10,647 nt of DNA from JAUIEH01 sp964483375 (GTDB lineage: Bacteria; Pseudomonadota; Alphaproteobacteria; Caulobacterales; Maricaulaceae). The notes below the pieces were generated by a model. That model was not told the origin of the DNA. It saw nothing but the letters and a program-made list of their open reading frames with translations, and did no database searches. The stretch is taken from contig CAZABJ010000071.1 in assembly GCA_964483375.1 (NCBI GenBank), forward strand, positions 1 through 10,647, given 5' to 3'. Shown here in pieces: positions 1 to 6,800 of this stretch; position 1 is the stretch's first letter, and the number at the start of each line of letters is the position of its first letter. Both the position numbers and the translations under genes were made by a program.

Positions 1-1
1 C

Positions 2-436
2 GACGCCGACGGCTACTACTGTATCACCGGCCGCGTCGACGACGTGATCAACGTCTCCGGCCATCGCATGGGCACCGCTGAGGTCGAAAGCGCGTTGGTC
101 GCCCACGCCAAAGTCGCCGAAGCCGCGGTGGTGGGCTATCCCCACGATCTCAAAGGGCAGGGCATTTACGCCTATGTCACGCTGAACGCTGGGGAAGAGC
201 CGAGCGAGGAGCTCCGCAAAGAGCTGGTGAAGTGGGTCCGCCACGAAATCGGACCCATCGCCTCGCCGGACCTTTTGCAATGGGCGCCGGGGCTTCCGAA
301 AACGCGCTCAGGCAAAATCATGCGGCGCATCCTTCGGAAAATCGCCGAGAACAGCTTTGACGCTCTTGGCGACACCTCCACGCTCGCCGATCCCAGCGTG
401 GTCGACGACCTCATCGAGCACCGCATGAACCGGTAG
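2..436 (+). CDS. acs: Acetyl-CoA synthetase, C-terminal part (5' end outside window)
   Basis: The gene enters from the left edge in frame 2; about 144 residues are visible. Acetyl-CoA synthetase (AMP-forming) makes acetyl-AMP from acetate and ATP, then acetyl-CoA, in the cytoplasm. The visible part is the mobile C-terminal domain of the ANL adenylating superfamily. It opens with the hinge motif GRVDDVINVSGHR at the very start of the window and carries PKTRSGKIMRR near the end. The lysine of that second motif (codon 314-316) is the catalytic lysine that is reversibly acetylated in studied Acs enzymes. The ending, STLADPSVVDDLIEHR, is typical of Acs and argues against other acyl-CoA ligases, although propionyl-CoA synthetase shares the domain. 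A strong hairpin follows 14 bases after the stop. Confidence is high for the family, slightly lower for acetate as the substrate because the N-terminal domain is not seen. Confidence 0.93.
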   Translation, partial: DADGYYCITGRVDDVINVSGHRMGTAEVESALVAHAKVAEAAVVGYPHDLKGQGIYAYVTLNAGEEPSEELRKELVKWVRHEIGPIASPDLLQWAPGLPKTRSGKIMRRILRKIAENSFDALGDTSTLADPSVVDDLIEHRMNR

Positions 437-449
437 TATCCGCCGCATC

Positions 450-486
450 GGCCAGGCTTCGCCCGCTCGCGGGCCATAGCCTGGCC
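450..486. terminator. Long hairpin after acs, probable terminator
   Basis: A perfect 9-bp outer stem (GGCCAGGCT at 450-458 with AGCCTGGCC at 478-486) encloses a second 5-bp stem (GCCCG at 461-465 with CGGGC at 470-474) and a CTCG loop. Only 2 and 3 bases are unpaired between the two stems. It starts 13 bases after the acs stop. The downstream bases (GTTATCC) do not form a U-tract, so it is not a textbook intrinsic terminator. It could act as a weak or bidirectional terminator or as a 3' mRNA stabiliser. Confidence 0.5.
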
Positions 487-548
487 GTTATCCTGCGCGA
501 GACCCATCCTGGCCAACCTCGATCGGCTCAGCGCGCGCGCGGGCGGGC

Positions 549-1028
549 GAGCGCTATCGTCTGCTCAGCGAGGCGGGGTGGGAATAGGCGAACCGAGGTC
601 GCCTGTCGCCCGGGGACTACCCGCGCTACCACTATGGCGATGCGACAAGCGAAGCGTGCCGCTATGCAAATGTGGCGGATCACTCCATGTCGGCGGCGAA
701 CCCAGGTTGGTCGACCGCCAATTGCGACGATGGATACGTGTCCACCGCGCCGGCAGCCTCTTTCGCGCCGAACCCGTTCGGATTGTATGACGCCCACGGC
801 GAAGTTTGGGAGATGGTCGAAGATTGCTGGTCGTCGACTTATGAGGGCGCTCCAAGCGACGGCTCGCCGCGTCTCGACGCCGAGTGCCGGTTGCGGATGC
901 TGCGGGGCGGGTCGTGGTTCGACGACGCGAATGGCGCGCGTTCGGCCTATCGCAGTCACGGCGAATTCGGGTTCCGCGACGTCAGCGTGGGTTTCCGCGT
1001 CCCTCGGGATATCGCGCCAAGGCCCTAA
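549..1028 (+). pseudogene. Decayed SUMF1/FGE-like (formylglycine-generating-enzyme-like) domain gene, 5'-truncated
   Basis: Frame 3 from 549 reads ERYRLLSEAGWE, then a TAG stop at 585-587, then ANRG and on without interruption to TAA at 1026-1028. This matches the FGE-sulfatase fold, where the usual text is YRLLSEAEWEYAARAG, so the stop replaces the conserved Tyr and the Glu before Trp has become Gly. The rest is well kept: ACRYANVAD, a Cys-Asp-Asp-Gly segment, NPFGLYDAHGEVWEMVEDCW, the YEGAPSDGS stretch, LRGGSWFDD and the terminal VGFRVPRD. The N-terminal half of the domain is absent. A possible further piece (RLSARAGG, 524-547) lies in another frame, which would imply a frameshift near 547. 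The two active-site cysteines of true FGE, which follow the GGS motif, are not present, so the ancestor was probably a paralogue of unknown role and not a sulfatase activator. A GTG at 672 could in theory start a 118-residue protein, but that would lack half the fold. Confidence 0.72.
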
Positions 1029-1067
1029 AGCCCTCCGTTTTGTCCGCAGCGGCGGACCGAGGGCGGC

Positions 1068-2234
1068 GTGCGCATGACGCCGGACCCGTCCTTGGATGCA
1101 GAACCGAGCGGCGCGTTGTTCTCCGACCGGTTTGAGATTTTTCTGGCTTGCCCGCCTGGGCTTGAGCGCACGCTTCTCGCCGAAGCGCGCGAGCTTGGAT
1201 TTCCTGACGGCAAGGCGGAGCCGGGCGGGGTGTGTTTCTTGGGCGGTTGGCCTGATGTCTGGCGCGCCAATTTGATGCTTCGCGGCGCGAGCCGGGTGAC
1301 AGCGCAGCTTGCCCGTTTCCCCGCCGCTCATCTGGCGCAGTTGGACAAACGGGCCCGGCGGCTGCCCTGGCCGCATGTCTTCAAGCTTGGAACCCCGGTG
1401 CGGGTGGACGCAAGCTGCAAAGCCTCGCGCATCTACCATTCCGGCGCGGCGGAACAGCGGGTGCGCGCCGCTCTCGAAGCCGTGCTGGGCGCTCCAACCT
1501 CCGACCAACACCCTCAACGCGTCACCGCGCGCATTGAGCGGAACATTTGCACGCTCAGCGCCGACACCTCAGGCGAGCTGTTGCACAAGCGCGGCTATAA
1601 GGCGGCCGTGGGCAAAGCGCCGCTGCGGGAGACGATGGCGGCGATGTTCCTGCGGGCGGCGGGCTTTACCGGTGAGGAGAGCGTGGTCGACCCGATGTGC
1701 GGGTCTGGAACCATCGTCTTGGAGGCCGCGGCGATGGCGCTCAACCGGGCGCCGGGCCGTTCGCGCGCTTTCGCTTTTGAAGGCTTGGCGCGTTTCGACG
1801 CTGGAGCGTGGGCGGCGTTGAGCGAACAGGCGGCGGCGGGCGAACGCGCGACCGCGGCGCGTTTTTTCGGGTTTGATCGAGACGCGGGTGCTGTGGCCAT
1901 GAGCGCGGCGAACGCGGCGCGGGCTGATCTGTCGGATGTGACGACGTTCGCCCAAGCCCCCCTCAGCGCGTTGCAGCCGCCCGACGGACCGCCGGGATTG
2001 GTGATGACGAACCCGCCCTATGGCGCGCGGATCGGCGACCGCGGCGGTCTCGTCGCGCTCTACGCCGCTTTCGGCCGGGTGTTGCAGGAGCGCTTCTCGG
2101 GCTGGCGCGCGGCGATGATCACCAGCGAGCCTAGCCTCGCCAAAGCGACGGGCCTGCCGTTCCGAAACCCCGGACCCGCGACGCCCCATGGGTCCATCCG
2201 CATACGGCTTTACCAAACGGGGCCGCTCGCCTGA
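1068..2234 (+). CDS. THUMP-domain class I SAM-dependent RNA methyltransferase (RlmL N-terminal-like)
   Basis: Predicted cytoplasmic RNA methyltransferase of up to 388 residues. An N-terminal THUMP (RNA-binding) region covers about residues 22-170 and begins with the family signature FEIFLACPPGLE. It is followed by the connecting motif LHKRGYKAAVGKAPLRE (172-188), which is characteristic of the RlmL/YpsC group. The Rossmann methyltransferase domain shows motif I VVDPMCGSGT (206-215) and the catalytic motif IV TNPPYG (314-319) typical of N2-guanine and N6-adenine methylation. E. coli RlmL makes m2G2445 in 23S rRNA but is about twice as long, with a second methyltransferase domain. This shorter architecture is common in alphaproteobacteria, and its exact target is not settled by sequence. 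The start is GTG 1068 or ATG 1074, with a weak GAGGG at 1059-1063. It lies 39 bases after the SUMF1-like relic and 61 before the next methyltransferase, possibly co-transcribed with the latter. Confidence 0.88.
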   Translation: MRMTPDPSLDAEPSGALFSDRFEIFLACPPGLERTLLAEARELGFPDGKAEPGGVCFLGGWPDVWRANLMLRGASRVTAQLARFPAAHLAQLDKRARRLPWPHVFKLGTPVRVDASCKASRIYHSGAAEQRVRAALEAVLGAPTSDQHPQRVTARIERNICTLSADTSGELLHKRGYKAAVGKAPLRETMAAMFLRAAGFTGEESVVDPMCGSGTIVLEAAAMALNRAPGRSRAFAFEGLARFDAGAWAALSEQAAAGERATAARFFGFDRDAGAVAMSAANAARADLSDVTTFAQAPLSALQPPDGPPGLVMTNPPYGARIGDRGGLVALYAAFGRVLQERFSGWRAAMITSEPSLAKATGLPFRNPGPATPHGSIRIRLYQTGPLA

Positions 2235-2295
2235 GGAAGGTGGGAAGGGACGAATCGTCGGAAAGTCAGGACAGATTGGGTCTAGGGAGATCATC

Positions 2296-3192
2296 ATGTC
2301 CGACAACGCCGTGCTCGCGGCCGCGCGCACCCATTACGACGCCGCCGCCGCCGACTCTAGCCAACAATACGAACGCGAGCGTTTGAACGACCTTGGCTCG
2401 GTCTACCCCGCCAATTACTTCCGCATGCAGATCATGCTCAACGCTTTCATCGAAGCTGAAATCAAGCGCGTGATCGGGGTCGGCGTCGGAGAGGGCGCGC
2501 CTCTGCGCACCCTCGCAAAGGCCGGCCTTGATGTTTGGGGGTTCGATATCTCCGAGAAGATGGTGGAGACCGCGCGCCGGCGGGCCGCCGAAGCCGGCCT
2601 GGACCCGGCGCAAATCTTCTGGGGCGACGTGGAAGACCCCGCGACCTATGTGGAGTGCCTGCGGCAAGGCAAGTTTGACGGGCTCATGGCGATGGGGGTC
2701 ATGCCCCATGTGCGCAATGACGACTTCGCGCTGGGCAACATGCGCACCATGGTCGGCGCGGGCGGGCGCGTGTTCATCGAGTTTCGCAACAAGCTGTTCT
2801 CGCTCTTCACCTTCAACCGGCACACCTATGATTTCATCATGGATGACTTGCTGGCGGGCGTGGATGAGCGCCTGCGCGACCAAGTCGCGATGGACCTCAA
2901 AGCGCGCCTCGAAATGGATAAGCCCGCCCGGCGCACCGGCGATGACGGCGCACCCGGCGATGACGAAATCCGCTCGAAATTCCACAATCCCTTTGAAGTG
3001 CTGGATCTGTTCGAGCGCCAAGGCTTTGAGGAAGCGACGCTGCATTGGTATCACTATCATCCCGCTCCGCCGGTGCTTGAAGCCGCCGACCCCGCGCTGT
3101 TCCGCAGCGAGGCGATGAAGATGGAGCACGAGACCTCAGGTTGGCGCGGGTTCTTCCTGTGCTCGGCGTTCGTGGTCGAGGCGGTCGCGTGA
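2296..3192 (+). CDS. Class I SAM-dependent methyltransferase, substrate unknown
   Basis: A protein of 298 residues. I start it at ATG 2296 because AGGGAGA (2284-2290) sits 5 bases upstream; an open frame further 5' overlaps the preceding gene and has no such site. The SAM-binding Rossmann fold is recognisable: motif I VIGVGVGEGAPL (59-70), an acidic residue after strand 2 in GFDIS (Asp84), GDVED (110-114) and the strand-4 segment FDGLMAMGVMPHV (127-139). Motif I keeps the glycines but has Gly61 where an Asp or Glu is usual. After the fold comes a long helical, aromatic-rich insertion (about 160-210), a charged Gly/Asp loop (214-225) and a C-terminal strand region with HWYHYHPAPP. No signal peptide or membrane segment is visible. 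I cannot name a substrate. The neighbouring RNA methyltransferase suggests shared transcription but does not show shared function. Confidence 0.8.
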   Translation: MSDNAVLAAARTHYDAAAADSSQQYERERLNDLGSVYPANYFRMQIMLNAFIEAEIKRVIGVGVGEGAPLRTLAKAGLDVWGFDISEKMVETARRRAAEAGLDPAQIFWGDVEDPATYVECLRQGKFDGLMAMGVMPHVRNDDFALGNMRTMVGAGGRVFIEFRNKLFSLFTFNRHTYDFIMDDLLAGVDERLRDQVAMDLKARLEMDKPARRTGDDGAPGDDEIRSKFHNPFEVLDLFERQGFEEATLHWYHYHPAPPVLEAADPALFRSEAMKMEHETSGWRGFFLCSAFVVEAVA

Positions 3193-3253
3193 GCTGACCC
3201 ATGGGCGATGCGTTGCGTTACGCCGATAGCGTCAATCATCACAGGCATGCGTT

Positions 3254-3277
3254 GGCGGCGGGGTTGTATCCGCCGCC
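3254..3277. terminator. GC-rich hairpin between convergent genes, possible bidirectional terminator
   Basis: The 192-base gap between the methyltransferase stop (3192) and the phaC stop (3385) contains a perfect 8-bp inverted repeat. GGCGGCGG at 3254-3261 pairs with CCGCCGCC at 3270-3277 around an 8-base loop. There is no T-run on either strand. Its place between two convergent genes is what suggests termination. I see no convincing gene in the rest of the gap. Confidence 0.4.
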
Positions 3278-3384
3278 GCGCAGTCTGACTGAGGAGGGGG
3301 TGACGACGCGTTGCCGGTCGACGGCGCGTTTGACGCCTGCGCGTGTCTGGCTGAGCACGACGTGTTGGAAGGCGCGTTCGCCTC

Positions 3385-5274
3385 TCAGCTCTTGACTTTG
3401 ACGTAGGATCCCGGCGCGGGCTCGATAGGTTTGAGCGGACCCTTCTCAGGGTCGCGCGCGGGGATTTCCCCGCCGGACTTCGCGACGAGCCAGCTCCGCC
3501 AGGTCTCCCACCAAGAGCCCGGATGCTCTTTGGCCCCCTCCATCCACGCCTCAACCGTATCGGGCAGCTTCGCCGCGCCATTGGTCCAGTGTTGGTACTT
3601 TTTCGCCACGGGGGGATTGATGACCCCGGCGATATGGCCTGAGCCCGCCAGCATGAAGGTGGTGGGACCGCCGAACATCTTCGCGCCACGATAAACCGAG
3701 CGGAACGGCGCGATATGGTCTTCTCGGCTGGCCTGCAGGAAGACGGGGATTTTCACGTCGCCAAGATTGACCGTCTTGCCATCAATGACGAGCTTGCCTT
3801 CGGCGAGCTGGTTCTCGCGATAAAAGCGCTGCAGGTAGTCGAGATGGATCGCTTTGGGCAGGCGGGTTTGATCGGCGTTCCAATACAACAAGTCGAACGG
3901 GCGCGGGTCTTTGCCCAATAGGTAGTTGTTCACGTAAAACGACCAAATCAGATCGTTTGCGCGGAGGAGGTTGAAGACGTCCGCCATGGTTTGGCCGTCC
4001 AAGACCCCGCCATTGGCGTCCATGCGCCGGGAGATCTCAGCGAGCCATTCGTCGGTGGTGAACATCAACAAATCGCCGGCTTCCGCAAAGTCCGTTTGGG
4101 CGGCGAAGAACGTGGTCGACGCGATCCGATCGTCGCCGGTTTTGGCCATGTAGGCGAGGGTGGAGGAGAGCAACGTTCCGCCGATGCAATAGCCCACGCA
4201 GTTCACCTTATCGACGCCGGCTTGTTTTTGCGTTGCTTCAAGCGCGGCGTAGACGCCGTCTTTCATGTAATCTTCGAACGTCTTGTCTTTATGCGCTTGG
4301 GTCGGATTCACCCAGGACACCAAGAAAACGGATATCCCCTGATCCAAGAGCCAACGGACCATAGAGTTTTCGGGTCGTAGGTCGAGAATGTAGAATTTGT
4401 TGATCCACGGCGGGAAAAACAAAAGCGGCGTCTCGTATTGGGTTTCGGTGGTCGGCGCGTAGTGAATGAGTTGAATGAGGTCGTTTTGATAGACGACCTG
4501 ACCTGGCGTGGTCGCCACGTCCCGTCCGACTTCGAAACGGTCCATGTCGGTTTGTCGGATCGCCGGTCGGCCGCGCCCGCGCTCGAAATCCTCCGCGAAA
4601 TTCTTCATGCCGCGCACGAAATTCTCGCCGCGGGTCTCCACCGCCGCCTTAAGCACGTCGGGGTTCGTGAGCGGGAAATTGGTGGGTGAAAACGCATCGG
4701 CGAGCTGTCGCGCGAAAAAGCGCACCGAGCGTTGGGACTGCTCGTCAAGGCCGTCCACGCTGGCAAGCGTGTCCACCAGCCAATTGCTGGTCAGCAGATA
4801 GCTCTGCTTGATCACGTCGAACATGGGGTTTTCCGACCACTGTTCGTCCCGCCATCGCTTGTCGCCTTTCGCCGGCGTGACCGCGGGCTCGGCTTGGTCG
4901 GGGGCTGTCATGCGGCGGGCGGCGGAAGACCACAGGTTCCAATAGCCGCTCCATAACCGCATCTGCGCCTCCGCCAGCGCATGGGGATCTGCAGCGAGCC
5001 GGCTAAGCACGTTCACCAAATCGGGGGCGACATGAAACGGGTCGGGTTCGACGTCGGCTGCGGCGACCGGGTCGGCGTTGGCCGCCGCGGCGGCGAGAGC
5101 GCTTTGGCTCCGCATGGCCGCTTCAGTGAGGCTGCGGGAGAAAGACTCCATCGCCTCAACGCTCTCCTTGGAAAGCGCGGCCCACGGGTTGGCGCTCATC
5201 ATCGCCTCGAACGGATTGCCCGGCGCGTCGCCCTCGCCGTCCCGGGCGTCGTTCTTGGACTTGTCGTCCGCCAT
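3385..5274 (-). CDS. phaC: Class I poly(3-hydroxyalkanoate) synthase
   Basis: PhaC polymerises (R)-3-hydroxyacyl-CoA, usually 3-hydroxybutyryl-CoA, into storage polyester on the granule surface. The 629-residue protein has a variable N-terminal part (about 1-100), the PhaC N-domain (about 140-310) and an alpha/beta-hydrolase catalytic domain. The lipase-like box is GYCIGG with nucleophile Cys363. Asp519 (REDHIAP) and His547 (GSGHIAG) complete the triad, with the same 28-residue Asp-His spacing as the Cupriavidus enzyme (Cys319/Asp480/His508). Other family blocks are FPPWINKFYILDL, the VSWVNP region and FVNN-like FYVNNYLLG. Length and a single full-size subunit indicate class I. The frame stays open to 5445, but I choose ATG 5274 because GGGAG lies 7 bases upstream (5286-5282) and the protein beyond it looks non-coding. 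No phaR, phasin, phaA, phaB or phaZ lies next to it, so it appears monocistronic, divergent from a small exported-protein gene. Confidence 0.97.
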   Translation of the reverse strand: MADDKSKNDARDGEGDAPGNPFEAMMSANPWAALSKESVEAMESFSRSLTEAAMRSQSALAAAAANADPVAAADVEPDPFHVAPDLVNVLSRLAADPHALAEAQMRLWSGYWNLWSSAARRMTAPDQAEPAVTPAKGDKRWRDEQWSENPMFDVIKQSYLLTSNWLVDTLASVDGLDEQSQRSVRFFARQLADAFSPTNFPLTNPDVLKAAVETRGENFVRGMKNFAEDFERGRGRPAIRQTDMDRFEVGRDVATTPGQVVYQNDLIQLIHYAPTTETQYETPLLFFPPWINKFYILDLRPENSMVRWLLDQGISVFLVSWVNPTQAHKDKTFEDYMKDGVYAALEATQKQAGVDKVNCVGYCIGGTLLSSTLAYMAKTGDDRIASTTFFAAQTDFAEAGDLLMFTTDEWLAEISRRMDANGGVLDGQTMADVFNLLRANDLIWSFYVNNYLLGKDPRPFDLLYWNADQTRLPKAIHLDYLQRFYRENQLAEGKLVIDGKTVNLGDVKIPVFLQASREDHIAPFRSVYRGAKMFGGPTTFMLAGSGHIAGVINPPVAKKYQHWTNGAAKLPDTVEAWMEGAKEHPGSWWETWRSWLVAKSGGEIPARDPEKGPLKPIEPAPGSYVKVKS

Positions 5275-5333
5275 GTTCCCGCTCCCATGCCTTCGCTCAG
5301 AATCGCCGCGATCGTGACACACTCGCCGCAGCG

Positions 5334-5358
5334 CGTGTAGAACCCTGGTTGAGGTCAA
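5334..5358 (-). promoter_or_regulatory. Candidate phaC promoter
   Basis: On the - strand, TTGACC (5358-5353) is followed after about 11 bases by TCTACA (5341-5336). This partly fits the Caulobacter housekeeping pattern (TTGACGS, 10-14 bases, GCTANAWC): five of six bases of the first box and the CTA-A core of the second. It lies about 60 bases upstream of the chosen phaC start. It is a short degenerate match and overlaps the upstream region of the divergent gene. Confidence 0.25.
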
Positions 5359-5373
5359 CGAAGGAGGCGGCCC

Positions 5374-5742
5374 ATGCGACGCGTGTTGTTGGCGGCCCTT
5401 GTGAGTTTCGCACCGGCCTGCGCGAGTTTGTCGGCCACCGCCCAAGACGACGGCGCCGCGGCGGAGGAGCAGGCGCGCGAGCGTGATTGGATCGATCGCC
5501 GCGTGGCGGCGGGCGAGCCGGTGTATCCGCGCGTCGCCGATGTGCCCGAGGTCCCACAGGACATCCGTAGCGCGCGTGAATTCGACGCCGCCATCGCCGA
5601 AATGCTGGCGATTCGCGACGCGCTGCTCAACGACCCCTCCATTCCGCCGGCGCTCGAGCGTCAGCCCGTTGATGAGTTTGAGCGCGACGCCCGCGACCTC
5701 GTTCGTCGCGAGTTAGAGCGGTTTGACCTCGACCGGGACTAG
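5374..5742 (+). CDS. Small exported protein of unknown function
   Basis: I do not recognise this 122-residue protein. It starts with a clear Sec signal peptide: MRR, then a hydrophobic stretch LLAALVSFAPACASLS, with a likely cleavage after ATA near residue 23. A cysteine at 16 follows APA, which is a poor lipobox, so a periplasmic form seems likelier than a lipoprotein. The mature part (about 99 residues) is highly charged and probably helical. It begins DDGAAAEEQARERDW, has a proline-bearing middle (YPRVADVPEVPQD) and ends in an acidic/basic helix (VDEFERDARDLVRRELERFD). The start is well supported by AAGGAGG at 5361-5367, 6 bases upstream of the ATG. The gene is divergent from phaC (99 bases between starts) and 87 bases before glpX, with a terminator-like hairpin between. 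A link to PHA metabolism is not shown. Confidence 0.8.
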   Translation: MRRVLLAALVSFAPACASLSATAQDDGAAAEEQARERDWIDRRVAAGEPVYPRVADVPEVPQDIRSAREFDAAIAEMLAIRDALLNDPSIPPALERQPVDEFERDARDLVRRELERFDLDRD

Positions 5743-5744
5743 GC

Positions 5745-5775
5745 CGCTCTCGCCCGGCTGAGCGAATCTCTTTTT
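5745..5775 (+). terminator. Weak intrinsic terminator-like hairpin with T-run
   Basis: CGCTC (5745-5749) pairs with GAGCG (5760-5764) around a 10-base GC-rich loop. This is followed by AATCTC and five T residues (5771-5775). It begins 2 bases after the stop of the small exported-protein gene, so it fits an end point for that transcript before glpX. The stem is only 5 bp and the T-run is 6 bases away, so efficiency is doubtful. Confidence 0.35.
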
Positions 5776-5796
5776 GTACGGGAACGCAGCCTGTCC

Positions 5797-5817
5797 CGGC
5801 TGCGGATCATCCAGCCG
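5797..5817 (+). other. Hairpin in the glpX leader
   Basis: CGGCTG (5797-5802) and CAGCCG (5812-5817) form a perfect 6-bp stem with a 9-base loop. The hairpin ends one base before the GGAGA ribosome-binding site (5819-5823) of glpX. Its position could affect ribosome access, but a stem of this size is common by chance in GC-rich DNA. Confidence 0.25.
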
Positions 5818-5829
5818 CGGAGACACGCC

Positions 5830-6798
5830 ATGAGCACGATTTCACAGGCCGCGCTGCGGGGCTTGGTGATGGAAGCCGCCCTCACATGCGAAACCGCCGC
5901 GGTCGCCGCAGCCCGGCTTGTCGGCCGTGGGGACGAGCGCGCCGCCGACCAGGCCGCCGTTGACGCCATGCGCACCGCTCTCAATGAAATCGAGATGCAG
6001 GGCCGCATCGTCATTGGCGAGGGCGAACGCGATGAAGCGCCGATGCTCTATATCGGCGAAGAGGTGGGTCTGGGTTCGGGCCCCGAAATCGATATCGCGC
6101 TCGATCCGTTGGAAGGCACCACCCTCACCGCCAAGGCCATGCCCAACGCCTTGGCCGTCCTGGCGTTCGCGCCCCGCGGGGGGTTGCTCAACGCCCCGGA
6201 CACCTACATGGAAAAGCTGGCCGTGGGACCGGGGTACGATCCCGGCGTCGTTGATTTAGACATGTCCCCCGAGGAGGCGGTTCGCGCGCTCGCCGCCGCG
6301 AAGGGAGAGCGGCCTGAGGACGTGACGGTGTGCGTTCTCGATCGCCCGCGCCATGCCGACATCATCGCCTCCCTGCGCGCGGTCGGCGCGCGGGTCCACC
6401 TCATTTCCGACGGTGACGTGGCGGGGGTCATCAACACCACCCAGCCCGCGACCGGGGTCGACCTGTATATGGGTCAAGGCGGGGCGCCGGAGGGCGTGCT
6501 TGCGGCGGCGGCGCTGCGGTGCGTCGGCGGCCAAATGCAGGGCCGCTTGGTGTTTCGCAATGATGACGAGCGGGCGCGCGCCGAACGCATCGGCATCACG
6601 GATCTTGCGCGGAAGTACGACCTTTCCGACATGGCGAGCGGGGATTGGGCGATCTTCGCCGCCACCGGGGTGACCCGTGGTTTCCTCGTTGACGGCGTTG
6701 AGGAGGATGAAGAGGCGATCTCGACCGAGACGCTGGTGATGTCTTCCTTCGATCGCACCGCGCGGCAAGTTGCTGCAACGCGTCTGTTGAACGCGTGA
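5830..6798 (+). CDS. glpX: Class II fructose-1,6-bisphosphatase
   Basis: Hydrolyses fructose 1,6-bisphosphate to fructose 6-phosphate in gluconeogenesis; cytoplasmic and metal-dependent. The 322-residue length is close to E. coli GlpX (336). Family motifs are all in place: GRGDERAAD with the metal-site Asp35, VIGEGERDEAPMLYIGEEVG (61-80), DPLEGTT (92-98) with metal-binding acidic residues, NALAVLAFAP, NAPDTYMEKL, a DGDVA motif (194-198), GGAPEGV (217-223) with the catalytic-region Glu, and the SATG-like AATGVTRG. In some alphaproteobacteria this enzyme also acts on sedoheptulose 1,7-bisphosphate, which cannot be decided here. The start ATG 5830 is supported by GGAGA at 5819-5823. The stop overlaps or nearly touches the recJ start, a pairing I recall from other alphaproteobacterial genomes, where hom often precedes glpX. 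No hom is next to it here. Confidence 0.96.
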   Translation: MSTISQAALRGLVMEAALTCETAAVAAARLVGRGDERAADQAAVDAMRTALNEIEMQGRIVIGEGERDEAPMLYIGEEVGLGSGPEIDIALDPLEGTTLTAKAMPNALAVLAFAPRGGLLNAPDTYMEKLAVGPGYDPGVVDLDMSPEEAVRALAAAKGERPEDVTVCVLDRPRHADIIASLRAVGARVHLISDGDVAGVINTTQPATGVDLYMGQGGAPEGVLAAAALRCVGGQMQGRLVFRNDDERARAERIGITDLARKYDLSDMASGDWAIFAATGVTRGFLVDGVEEDEEAISTETLVMSSFDRTARQVAATRLLNA

Positions 6799-6800
6799 CG

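Noticed and set aside
672..1028. Intact short formylglycine-generating enzyme gene starting at GTG 672
   Set aside because: Conserved domain sequence continues upstream of 672 and through a stop, so this would be only the C-terminal half of a fold; no ribosome-binding site is seen. Kept as a pseudogene.
528..1517. Long open frame of 329 codons on the - strand
   Set aside because: It lies opposite the SUMF1-like relic and the THUMP methyltransferase gene, has Arg/Pro/His-rich text with no recognisable motif, and is a typical shadow frame in GC-rich DNA.
1569..2330. Long open frame on the - strand opposite the RNA methyltransferase
   Set aside because: Its translation has no domain signature, and the + strand carries clear methyltransferase motifs over the same bases.
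2266..3129. 287-codon open frame on the - strand opposite the second methyltransferase
   Set aside because: No family motif can be seen, whereas the + strand has a ribosome-binding site and SAM-binding motifs.
3201..3395. 64-codon + strand frame between the methyltransferase gene and phaC
   Set aside because: No ribosome-binding site at its start, no recognisable text, and it overlaps the phaC end; a GTG at 3300 with GAGG upstream is also too short to support.
5275..5445. 57-codon N-terminal extension of phaC
   Set aside because: The text is Arg/His/Pro-rich and unlike PhaC N-termini, it would overlap the well-supported divergent gene, and ATG 5274 has its own Shine-Dalgarno.
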